Assembly (NCBI RefSeq): GCF_000337035.1
Contig: NZ_AOJL01000044.1
Coordinates: forward strand, 1 to 57,182
Direction: 5' to 3'
DNA length: 57,182 bases
From: Halorubrum coriense DSM 10284
GTDB lineage: Archaea > Halobacteriota > Halobacteria > Halobacteriales > Haloferacaceae
Part shown: in pieces, positions 50,319 through 57,182 of the stretch
How positions within the stretch are numbered: position 1 is the first letter of the stretch
Layout of the letters: each line of letters begins with the position of its first letter
Notes under the pieces: generated by a model
What the model was told of the DNA's origin: nothing
Database searches by the model: none
The model's input: only the letters and a program-made list of their open reading frames with translations
Translations under genes and position numbers: made by a program

Positions 50319-52344
50319 AGATCCACACCCCCAGCGCCAGCGTCATCAGGATCACGGCGTACTTGACGCCGGAGATCAGCTCCGCGTCGCGGATGTAGCC
50401 GCTGATGAACCCCGAGAGGATCGCCTGTATCGTCACCGCGTGGAAGAACAGGAGCGAGAGGACCTCGGGGTCGATGCTGCCGCCGCCGCCGAACCCCGCC
50501 CCGCCGGCGCTCCCGCCGCCCTCGCTCTGTGCGACCAGATCGCCCATCACGTCGATGAACTGCGTCTGGAGGATGGCCATCACGCCGAGCAGCGTCACGT
50601 ACGTCATCACGATGATCGCCACCTGCATCCGGGTGCGGGACTTGCGCTCGCGCTCGATGTCGTCTTGGTTCTCCGAGGCCTGCGCGGCCGTCGTCAGCAC
50701 GTCCGTGATCTGCGAGGAGGCCTCCTGCGCCTCGGTGATCAGCTTCACCGTCCGGGCGAGCCGCGGGACCGCGTAGGAGTTGTTGAACTCCACCAGCGCG
50801 TCGCGCAGGCTCATCCCGTAGTTCACCTTCGCGTGGATCACCTCGAACTCCTCCGCGAGCTTCCCGGTCGACGTCGCCGAGACCGTGCGCACGGATTCGA
50901 GCAGCGTCTGTCCGGTGTCGTTCGCCGACGAGAGCTTCCGCAGCGTCTCCGAGAGCTTCCCGGTCACCGCGCGCCGCGAGCGCTGGTGCCACTCGTAGAA
51001 GACGCCGAGCGGGATCATCACGACGTAGGCGGGCACGTAGAGCCACACGAACGCCGACCACACCGGGCGCGCGATCCAGCCGTCGACCGTCGTCGGAGCC
51101 GAGCCGGACGCGACCGCGATGCCGACGAGCGCGAGCGCCGCGGGGACGCTCAACGCGAGGGTGTACAGCGGGTTCTCGCGGAGGAAGAGGTGCGGCGCGG
51201 AGAGGATCTCCATCGTCTTGTGCGTCCCCTCGCGGTCGCGGATGCGGTCGAAGACGCCGAAGCTCCCGACGAAGGCCTCCACGAGCCCGAAGTGGAGCAG
51301 TCCCTCCCGGCTCGTCTGCCGGAGCCGCTCGCTGCCGCCGTCGGGCTGGAGGTAGCCGTCGCCGGGGTCGTCCTGCTTGACCGTCGAGACCAACACGAGG
51401 AAGCCGACGCCCACGAGCGGGATGAGCAGGTACACCGTGACGTACAGCAGGCGGTCGTCGGCCTCCCCCATCATCCCCATGATGACGAGGATGATGATGA
51501 GGAGGAGCGGGAACAGCGAGAGCGTCATGTACATCTCGCCGAACAGCTCCAGCGTCTCCAGCGTCATCTCGCGCTCCTGTTTCGACGTGCGGAGGTGTTT
51601 CTCCTTCTTGTCTTTCAGGAATCCCTCCATGTCGCCGCCGGAGTTGACGATGGAGAGCATGTCCGCGAGGAACTGCGAGAGCTCGTCGGAGGGCGTCTCC
51701 ATCGACTGTTGGCGGATCGCGTTGCGGTAGTCGGTGCCGAAGTACTCCGTCTCGTTGACGATGCTCTGGAACTCGCGGGACACCTCGCCGTACGTGTCTT
51801 CGGCGGTCGCCATCGCGCGCAGGATCTCGAGCTGATTGAGCCCGCCGACGGAGAGGGCGTACATGAACGAGACGGAGTCCGCGAGCAGGAGGTTGATCTC
51901 CCGCTTCCGCGAGGAGGCGCGCGAGTACGGGACTGCGACGACGCCGCCGAACCCGACCGCGAACCCGATCGAGCCGAAGACGAGCCCGCTGAGCAGCACC
52001 GCCGTCGGCACGACGAGCGACCGGAGCAGCGTCCGGATCTCCGGCGTCGGCGCGGGGGCCCCGAGCGAGAGCGCCTCCGGGTCGATGAGGCCGAGCGAGA
52101 ACGCGCCGTAGCCGACCAGCGTGCCGAACGCCCAGAGCGCCCCGCCGACGAGGAGACCGACCGCCAGCGCCAGCGAGACGTACATCTCGACCTGATCGGG
52201 CATCCGCGCCTCCGCCAGCTTGCGCTCGACGTCCCCGACGAAGTCCCCGTCGTCGTCGAACAGCAGCTCGAACACCGGGTAACACAGCTCCGCGAGGACG
52301 TTCGCGTCGACGCCGCCGTCGCCCGCGTCCACGTCGAGGCTCAC
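50308..52344 (-). CDS. Type II/IV secretion platform protein (PilC/TadC-like, T2SSF)
   Basis: A 678-aa inner-membrane protein with two T2SSF domains: the first between TMs about 50-130 and 270-310, with ADSVSFMYALSVGGLNQLEI and EFQSIVNETEYFGTDYRNAI; the second about 460-640, with TLRKLSSANDTGQTLLESVR and EFEVIHAKVNYGMSLRDALV. About eight membrane segments. It is the platform on which the ATPase acts. The start is GTG 52344, 27 nt after the ATPase stop. Archaeal PilC/FlaJ homologues also usually have a duplicated domain. Confidence 0.92.
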   Translation of the reverse strand: MSLDVDAGDGGVDANVLAELCYPVFELLFDDDGDFVGDVERKLAEARMPDQVEMYVSLALAVGLLVGGALWAFGTLVGYGAFSLGLIDPEALSLGAPAPTPEIRTLLRSLVVPTAVLLSGLVFGSIGFAVGFGGVVAVPYSRASSRKREINLLLADSVSFMYALSVGGLNQLEILRAMATAEDTYGEVSREFQSIVNETEYFGTDYRNAIRQQSMETPSDELSQFLADMLSIVNSGGDMEGFLKDKKEKHLRTSKQEREMTLETLELFGEMYMTLSLFPLLLIIILVIMGMMGEADDRLLYVTVYLLIPLVGVGFLVLVSTVKQDDPGDGYLQPDGGSERLRQTSREGLLHFGLVEAFVGSFGVFDRIRDREGTHKTMEILSAPHLFLRENPLYTLALSVPAALALVGIAVASGSAPTTVDGWIARPVWSAFVWLYVPAYVVMIPLGVFYEWHQRSRRAVTGKLSETLRKLSSANDTGQTLLESVRTVSATSTGKLAEEFEVIHAKVNYGMSLRDALVEFNNSYAVPRLARTVKLITEAQEASSQITDVLTTAAQASENQDDIERERKSRTRMQVAIIVMTYVTLLGVMAILQTQFIDVMGDLVAQSEGGGSAGGAGFGGGGSIDPEVLSLLFFHAVTIQAILSGFISGYIRDAELISGVKYAVILMTLALGVWIYVG

Positions 52345-52371
52345 GCCTCGGCCCTCACGCCGGACATGGCG

Positions 52372-55300
52372 TCACCCGTCCTCCGCGGGCTCGACCGTGC
52401 CGAACCCCCAGTCGTCGATGTCGTCGCCCGATTCGCCGTCGTCGTCGCTCTGGGTCGCGTCCTCCCCGTCGCCGTCACCCACCGATTCGCCGCCTTCGCT
52501 GTCGGTCGCCTCGCGCTCGGGCTCGTCGATCTCGCTCGACACGGGCTCCGCGGGGCTGAACCCCTCGCTCACGTCGGCCGACGCGTCCGGGTCGGGTCGC
52601 GCGTCTCGCCCTGACTCCGCGGGCGACGAGAGGACGTCGACGCCCTCGTCGAACGGCTCCCCGAAGTCGATGTCGCTCGGCTCGCCGGAGCCGTCGCCGG
52701 CCGCCTCGGGGACGCCCTCGAAGTCGCCGTCGGAGGCGGCCGCCGAAGCGCTCGGAGGCGGCGAGTCGTCCCCGGGCCGTCGCGTCGACCCCGGCTCGAC
52801 CGGGTCGCTCGCGTCCGGCGCGGGTTCCGGACCGATTGGGGTCTCGTAGGCCGCGTCCGCCTCGCGCGCCGTCTCGGCGAGCGCCTCGCGGTCGGCCGTC
52901 GGCGCGGCCTCGACGTCGGCGGCGTGGTCCATCTCCAAGAGGGCGTCCGCGACGGAGTCGGGGACCTCGCCGCGGTACGTCTCGAACAGGTCCTCGGCCG
53001 CGTCGAGTATCTCGGCGGCCTCCGTTTCGCCGTCGTCGTCGGGCGTCGGACGGGGGACCAGCTCCTCCTTCTCGCGGTCGACGTTGATCAGTACGGACTC
53101 CATCTCGCGGAGGTCCTCCAGCGAGCGCTCCAGTTCGTCGTTAGCCATCAGCGCCAGCACCGTCTCCGGGTCGTTGATGAACGCCTGGAACGTCGCCGCC
53201 ACCTGCGCGTAGCTGTTGAGCCCGCGGTCGATGAGGTACGCCAGCACGACCCGCCGCTTGCGGAGTTCCTCGTCGAGCGTCGCCCGACTCCAGCCGCGGT
53301 CGAACATGATGTCTTCGAGGGTGTTCGAGTCGCCCATCTGGAGGAACTCGTCCGTCTCGGCCTGCCACTGGAACACGTCTTGGACGTTGATCTCGTCGTT
53401 CTCGGCGTCGTAGTGGTTGATCTCGGTGATCGACTTGTTCCGGCGCACCTTCTTCCCCTGGACGCGGGTGGAGGTCTGGATGGAGACCAGATCGAGCGCC
53501 GTGAACATCGTCTTCGAGACGTTGATCGGGTCGGTGGTGAACCGCTTGAGCACCTCGCCGACGGAGTCGGCGTGGAACGTGGTGTAAGTGGTGTGGCCGG
53601 TCGACATCACCTGGAAGGCGGTTCGGCCCTCCTCGCCGCGGATCTCGCCCATCACGATGTAGTCCGGGCGCTGGCGGAGCGCGGCCTCCAGCAGGTCGAA
53701 CTCGTCGATGTCGCCCTTGTCGTCGTCGGAGAAGGAGGGGCGCGTGACGGAGGCGATCCAGTTTCGCTGGGGGAGCTCCACCTCGCGGGTGTCCTCGATG
53801 GAGACGATCTTCGCGTTCGAGGGGATGAACAGGGAGACGGCGTTGAGGCTCGTCGTCTTCCCGGAGGCGGTGCCGCCGGCGAAGATCAGGCTCTTGTGGT
53901 TCTCGATGGAGAGCCAGAGGAAGGCCATCTCGTCGAGCGAGAACGTCTTCCAGTTGATGAGATCGATCGGCGTGAACGGCACGTCGTTGAACTGGCGGAT
54001 CGTGTAGTTGGTCCCGTGGTCGGACACCTCGCGGCCGAGCGTGAGCTGGGCCCGCGAGCCGTCCGGGAGGGTGGCGTCCACCTGCGGCCTGCGCTTCGAG
54101 ATCCCCTTCCCGGAGCGCTGCGCGAGCTTCACGACGAAGTCGTCCAGCTCGTCGGTGCCGTGGCGGATGTTCGAGATGATCTGCTCGTACTCGGAGTGGT
54201 AGACGAAGACGGGGGAGTTGTATCCGTCACAGGAGATGTCCTCGACGTTGATGTCGTACTTGATCGGGTCGATCCGCTCGTACCCGACGAAGTCGCGCTT
54301 GAGGTAGTACAGCAGCTTCTCGACCTGATGATCGGACAGGGTTCGCGCGTCCTCCGCGAGCACCGCGGGTTCGGGCCGAGCGCTGATCTCCGGCGGGTCG
54401 GACGGCGATTCGACCGGGGGCTCGTACCCGAGCGACTCCGCGATCCGGCCCGCGATCCCCTCGGTCGGGTCGACCCCGAACCGGTCGACGAGCGCGTCCG
54501 CGATCCCGCGCTCGTCGGCGTCGTCCTCGTAGAGCCCGTACCGGTCGAGCAGCGAGCGCGCCTCGTCGACTATCACCTCCTCGCGGAACGCCTCGTCGCC
54601 GCCCGCGATCGACTCGTCGGTGTACTTGATCGAGGTCCGGAGCTTGCCGGTGAGGAACGCCGTGAGGTCCGTCTCGATCTCGGTGCGGTACGGCTGGACG
54701 GCGTAGTACTTCGCCTCGTTCTCCTTCCGCGACCGGAAGACGATGACGAACGCGTACGGCTTGTTCACCCAGTAGCGCTCCTCCTCGCGGAAGTGCGTCT
54801 TCTTCGGCATCGGCACCGCCTTCTCCAGGTCGTACCGGTTCGTCAGCGTGGTGCGGCCCTCCGACGTCGAGAAGAAGGCGTCCTCGTCAATCTCCGGGTT
54901 GACGTCGACGGTGCGCTCGTCGACGAGGTCGGCGAGGTCGGACGCGGTCTCGCCGCCCGCGCCGAGCAGCTCCGCCGTTCGGTCCGGGTCGAAGCCGAGC
55001 GCCTCGGTCTTGTCCTCGTGGGTGAACTCCAGGGGCACCGCCTCTCCCTCCTCGTTCTCCTCGGTCGGCGGGTTCCCCTCCTCGTCGAGGAAGAACTCCT
55101 CGCGGTAGTCGTCCCACGTGTAGTACCCCTTCAACACGGGGACCGAGTAGGGGTCGTACCGGGCCGCGCACAGGTCCCAGAGGGCGTCGCCGACCGCCGC
55201 GGCGGCGCGGAAGCGGTAGTCCGTCTCGCTCGGGTCGAACCCGAGCAGCGCCGCCGGATCGAACTCGACCCGGTCCCACTCCTCCGACGTGGGCGGGCGG

Positions 55301-56229
55301 GACGGAACAGACTCGACGCCGTCCGCGGACGCGACGACGACGACGCCGGAGACGCCGCCGCGACCGACCGGCTCGTCGAAGACGGTGTCCGGGGCCGCGT
55401 CGACGGGTTCGGCCCCCTCGGAGTCGCGTTCACGGCTTCGGCCGACGTCGTCACCGGCCGCCGCGTCACCGTCGGGGGGCGTCGCGTCCGCGCGCTCGTC
55501 AGCGTCGTCTCCGTCCGCGTCATCGCCGTCCGTCTCCGCGGTCTCGTCCGCGTCCGGCTCCGCAGCGTCGCTCACCGATCCTTCCGTCACCGTGCCTTCG
55601 GTGGGGTCCGCGTCCGCGTCGCTGTCGGTTTCGGGGTCCGCGTCCGCTTCGGCCCCGGCTTCGGTGTCTTCCTCGGAGCCGTCGTCTTCGGGACCGTCGG
55701 CCGCCGGGGACGCCGCTCGCCGCTCCCCGGTCGGGACGACGGCCTTCCCGTCGAGGACGACGGCGTCGGGAGCGACCACGAGCGTGCCTCGCTCCGGAGT
55801 CCCGTGACCGGGGACCGCGGTCTCGCCGTCCGCCTCGAAGGGCTCGTCGACGCCGGCGGCCCGGACGACATCGCCGACGCCGTTCGGGCGGTGGAGCGCG
55901 ACGGCGTCGGCGGGGACCGCCGGCACGTCCGGCACGTCGGCGTAGACGCGCTCTGCGGCCGCCTCGTGCCCCCGATCCGCGAGCAGCGACCGCCACGTGT
56001 ACCTGTCGGTGACGGCCGAAGGGCCCCCGTTCGTCGCGTCCGGCTCGGTGCCTTCCTCCTCGGATTCGGCCACCCCTGCGTCCGTCTCCACCGCGTCTGT
56101 ACCCGTCGCGTCCGCCGCTACCGCGTCCGGGTCGGCGTCCTCGTCCCCGGATCCGCCCGCGTCGGACGCCGAGCGAGCGCCCTCGGGACCGGATCGGGGG
56201 GCGGGCCGCTCTGCGTCCTCACTGTCCAT
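52372..56229 (-). CDS. Giant type II/IV secretion ATPase (PilB/TadA-like)
   Basis: A 1285-aa protein, much longer than the 500-800 aa I expect for haloarchaeal PilB. Order: acidic disordered start (1-80); small domain with YTWRSLLADRGHEAAAERVY (about 78-180); acidic low complexity (about 185-310); N-terminal domain from about 340; ATPase core with Walker A FAGGTASGKTTSLNA (about 781-795), Asp box SIEDTREVELPQRNW, Walker B region RPDYIVMGEIRGEEGRTAFQ (about 848-867), His box TGHTTYTTFHADSVGEV; and an acidic tail (about 1060-1285). ATG 56229 is 27 nt after its promoter box. It powers assembly of the filament encoded downstream. Confidence 0.9.
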   Translation of the reverse strand: MDSEDAERPAPRSGPEGARSASDAGGSGDEDADPDAVAADATGTDAVETDAGVAESEEEGTEPDATNGGPSAVTDRYTWRSLLADRGHEAAAERVYADVPDVPAVPADAVALHRPNGVGDVVRAAGVDEPFEADGETAVPGHGTPERGTLVVAPDAVVLDGKAVVPTGERRAASPAADGPEDDGSEEDTEAGAEADADPETDSDADADPTEGTVTEGSVSDAAEPDADETAETDGDDADGDDADERADATPPDGDAAAGDDVGRSRERDSEGAEPVDAAPDTVFDEPVGRGGVSGVVVVASADGVESVPSRPPTSEEWDRVEFDPAALLGFDPSETDYRFRAAAAVGDALWDLCAARYDPYSVPVLKGYYTWDDYREEFFLDEEGNPPTEENEEGEAVPLEFTHEDKTEALGFDPDRTAELLGAGGETASDLADLVDERTVDVNPEIDEDAFFSTSEGRTTLTNRYDLEKAVPMPKKTHFREEERYWVNKPYAFVIVFRSRKENEAKYYAVQPYRTEIETDLTAFLTGKLRTSIKYTDESIAGGDEAFREEVIVDEARSLLDRYGLYEDDADERGIADALVDRFGVDPTEGIAGRIAESLGYEPPVESPSDPPEISARPEPAVLAEDARTLSDHQVEKLLYYLKRDFVGYERIDPIKYDINVEDISCDGYNSPVFVYHSEYEQIISNIRHGTDELDDFVVKLAQRSGKGISKRRPQVDATLPDGSRAQLTLGREVSDHGTNYTIRQFNDVPFTPIDLINWKTFSLDEMAFLWLSIENHKSLIFAGGTASGKTTSLNAVSLFIPSNAKIVSIEDTREVELPQRNWIASVTRPSFSDDDKGDIDEFDLLEAALRQRPDYIVMGEIRGEEGRTAFQVMSTGHTTYTTFHADSVGEVLKRFTTDPINVSKTMFTALDLVSIQTSTRVQGKKVRRNKSITEINHYDAENDEINVQDVFQWQAETDEFLQMGDSNTLEDIMFDRGWSRATLDEELRKRRVVLAYLIDRGLNSYAQVAATFQAFINDPETVLALMANDELERSLEDLREMESVLINVDREKEELVPRPTPDDDGETEAAEILDAAEDLFETYRGEVPDSVADALLEMDHAADVEAAPTADREALAETAREADAAYETPIGPEPAPDASDPVEPGSTRRPGDDSPPPSASAAASDGDFEGVPEAAGDGSGEPSDIDFGEPFDEGVDVLSSPAESGRDARPDPDASADVSEGFSPAEPVSSEIDEPEREATDSEGGESVGDGDGEDATQSDDDGESGDDIDDWGFGTVEPAEDG

Positions 56230-56251
56230 AATCGCGAGAACGCCGTATCCG

Positions 56252-56259
56252 TTGAAAAA
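56252..56259 (-). promoter_or_regulatory. Promoter box for the ATPase operon
   Basis: CTTTTTCA (minus strand) is centred 27 nt upstream of ATG 56229. It is the only clear promoter before a seven-gene operon of about 9.3 kb. Confidence 0.5.
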
Positions 56260-56305
56260 GGTGTCTCGCAAAACACCGCGATTGATAATGGCGTGCGACG
56301 GGCGG

Positions 56306-56312
56306 ATTTTAG
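56306..56312 (+). promoter_or_regulatory. Promoter box for the DUF1405 gene
   Basis: ATTTTAG is centred about 28 nt before GTG 56337; leaderless spacing and the reason for choosing this start. Confidence 0.55.
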
Positions 56313-56336
56313 GTCCCCGCGCACCGACGGTCGACC

Positions 56337-57035
56337 GTGTCACCCGCCGATCGACTTCGACGGCTCCGGCGACTCCGGCGACCCGCGATCAGGCGACGGG
56401 TCCGCGCGGCGGTGGCCGAGGAGCTGCTCGGGACGCCGCGGAGCCTCGCCGTCGTCTGCGCGTTCACGGCGTTCATGTTCGCCGTAGGGCTCGGCTACTA
56501 CGCGCCGACCGCGGACGAGGTGCCGGTCGCCCTCTGGCCGCTGTACGCCGATTCGGCGGTCGCGGTCGCGCTCGGCGGGGGCGTCCTCGCGAGCGTCGTC
56601 GCGACCGTGCGACGCGGCGGCGACGTCACCGCCGACGCGCCGACATCGCGGGGGTTGGCGTACCTCCACACGCTCGCGTTCGTCTGGCTGGTCCAGTTCG
56701 GCCTCTGGCCGCTCGTCTCGCTGAACCTCGCGTTCGGCGAGTACGTCGCCGCGCCGGACGCCTGGATCTACTACTGGGGCGTGATCGGGACGCACCTGCT
56801 GTTCGTCGGGCTCGCGCTCCTGTTTCCCGCGTTCGGTCGCACGACCCGCGGCGCGCTCGCGACCGCGCTGGGGCTCGGCGTCGTGAACGCCGTCGTCGAC
56901 TACTGGGTCGGCTACCACCCGCCGCTGCTGTACGAGCCCGGTCTCGGACTCGCCGCCGCGACGCTCGCGATAGCGGTCGGCGCGGTCGCGCTCGCGTCGC
57001 GGTCGTTCCGCCGGCTGGGCGAAGGGTCGGACTGA
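56337..57035 (+). CDS. DUF1405 family membrane protein
   Basis: A 232-aa polytopic protein, GTG start. After an Arg-rich leader come about six hydrophobic segments: SLAVVCAFTAFMFAVGLGYY (about 36-55), LYADSAVAVALGGGVLASVV (about 69-88), and AYLHTLAFVWLVQFGLWPLV (about 108-127), followed by WIYYWGVIGTHLLFVGLALL (about 143-162) and VNAVVDYWVGYHPPLLYEPG. The YxxDS, GLWPL and DYxxGxHP motifs fit DUF1405. Function unknown. It precedes a tRNA on the opposite strand. Confidence 0.85.
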   Translation: MSPADRLRRLRRLRRPAIRRRVRAAVAEELLGTPRSLAVVCAFTAFMFAVGLGYYAPTADEVPVALWPLYADSAVAVALGGGVLASVVATVRRGGDVTADAPTSRGLAYLHTLAFVWLVQFGLWPLVSLNLAFGEYVAAPDAWIYYWGVIGTHLLFVGLALLFPAFGRTTRGALATALGLGVVNAVVDYWVGYHPPLLYEPGLGLAAATLAIAVGAVALASRSFRRLGEGSD

Positions 57036-57129
57036 GACGCGTTCGAACGGTCCCGGGGAGAGTTCACATCGATATACGAGGGCGCGGCGGGATCTACGCG
57101 AGCGAACGCAGTGAGCGAGCGTGGAGCCA

Positions 57130-57170
57130 GTCGCGCCCGTGACGGAGCGGAGCGAAGTCACGGGCGCGAC
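57130..57170. repeat. 14-bp perfect inverted repeat covering the tRNA 3' end
   Basis: Left arm 57130-57143 (GTCGCGCCCGTGAC) and right arm 57157-57170 (GTCACGGGCGCGAC) are exact reverse complements with a 13-nt loop. The right arm covers part of the T stem, the acceptor 3' strand, the discriminator base and 4 nt of trailer of the tRNA. Confidence 0.7.
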
Positions 57171-57182
57171 GGGATTCGAACC
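57161..57182 (-). tRNA. Partial tRNA, 3' end (isotype not resolved)
   Basis: Read on the minus strand, GGTTCGAATCC is the T-loop signature with G53-C61, followed by a T stem end, the acceptor 3' strand CGCGCCC and discriminator G. The 5' strand should therefore start GGGCGCG. CCA is not encoded. The rest, including the anticodon, lies beyond the window. Confidence 0.75.

Noticed and set aside
57071-57128. GCGAGCGAACGCAGTGAGCGAGCG-type text as a REP-like mobile repeat (written in part)
   Set aside because: Only one copy is visible in this window and its inverted symmetry is imperfect, so I cannot support a repeat family.

Overview
This 57.2 kb window is chromosomal DNA from an extremely halophilic archaeon (class Halobacteria; composition and gene content fit Halorubrum or a close relative, but no species marker is present). 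Evidence: very high GC, strongly acidic proteins, archaeal-only genes (aCPSF1 RNase, eIF6, prefoldin alpha, L39e, L31e, LX/L18Ae, TFS, RNase P Rpp30 and Pop5, proteasome alpha), and start codons that mostly lie 26-29 nt downstream of an A/T box, the leaderless haloarchaeal promoter pattern. Bases 13-31 are a Nextera transposase end left at the contig edge, so the left boundary is technical. The right boundary cuts a tRNA gene.

Layout. 0.03-2.3 kb: surface-glycan genes (flippase-like membrane protein, alkaline-phosphatase-superfamily enzyme, GT4 glycosyltransferase). 2.4-5.4 kb: proline operon proC-proB-proA with 8-bp overlaps. 5.4-8.4 kb: an amino-acid permease operon with a TrkA/RCK protein, and a divergent second TrkA/RCK protein. 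8.6-16.9 kb: UlaG-like hydrolase, acidic coiled-coil protein, HisG-like protein, membrane-anchored metallophosphoesterase, DUF1269 protein, MFS exporter. 16.9-20.1 kb: a palindrome-rich noncoding stretch, a DNA-binding DUF5805-like protein overlapping a tyrosine recombinase, and a PAP2 phosphatase. 20.2-25.0 kb: the ribosomal/SRP cluster rpl39e-rpl31e-eif6 // rpl18a-pfdA-ftsY, split by a two-gene ABC transporter. 25.1-29.4 kb: M20 peptidase, DUF357, a pentapeptide-repeat/channel fusion, DUF6498. 29.5-32.1 kb: RNase P and proteasome cluster. 32.2-35.7 kb: SDR, a hypothetical protein, aCPSF1. 35.8-41.0 kb: hydantoinase/oxoprolinase hyuA-hyuB followed by an APC permease. 41.2-45 kb: a pilin-like protein, methylglyoxal synthase, TFS, AlaX.

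45.1-56.2 kb holds the most interesting locus. A very large secretion ATPase (1285 aa), a PilC/TadC-type membrane protein and five small secreted proteins form one overlapping minus-strand operon. A convergent 607-aa prepilin-like protein faces it. These six secreted proteins and the pilin-like gene at 41.2-41.9 kb all have the same [DE]-R-[GA]-[VQ] junction before a hydrophobic helix, as expected for class III (PibD) prepilin processing. I infer a type IV-pilus/Tad-like filament with an unusually complex set of minor pilins. Other signals worth checking are a 31-bp repeated palindromic element (8.5 and 19.1 kb), operator-like palindromes in front of the recombinase operon, upstream small ORFs before aCPSF1 and hyuA, and an inverted repeat covering the end of the tRNA.
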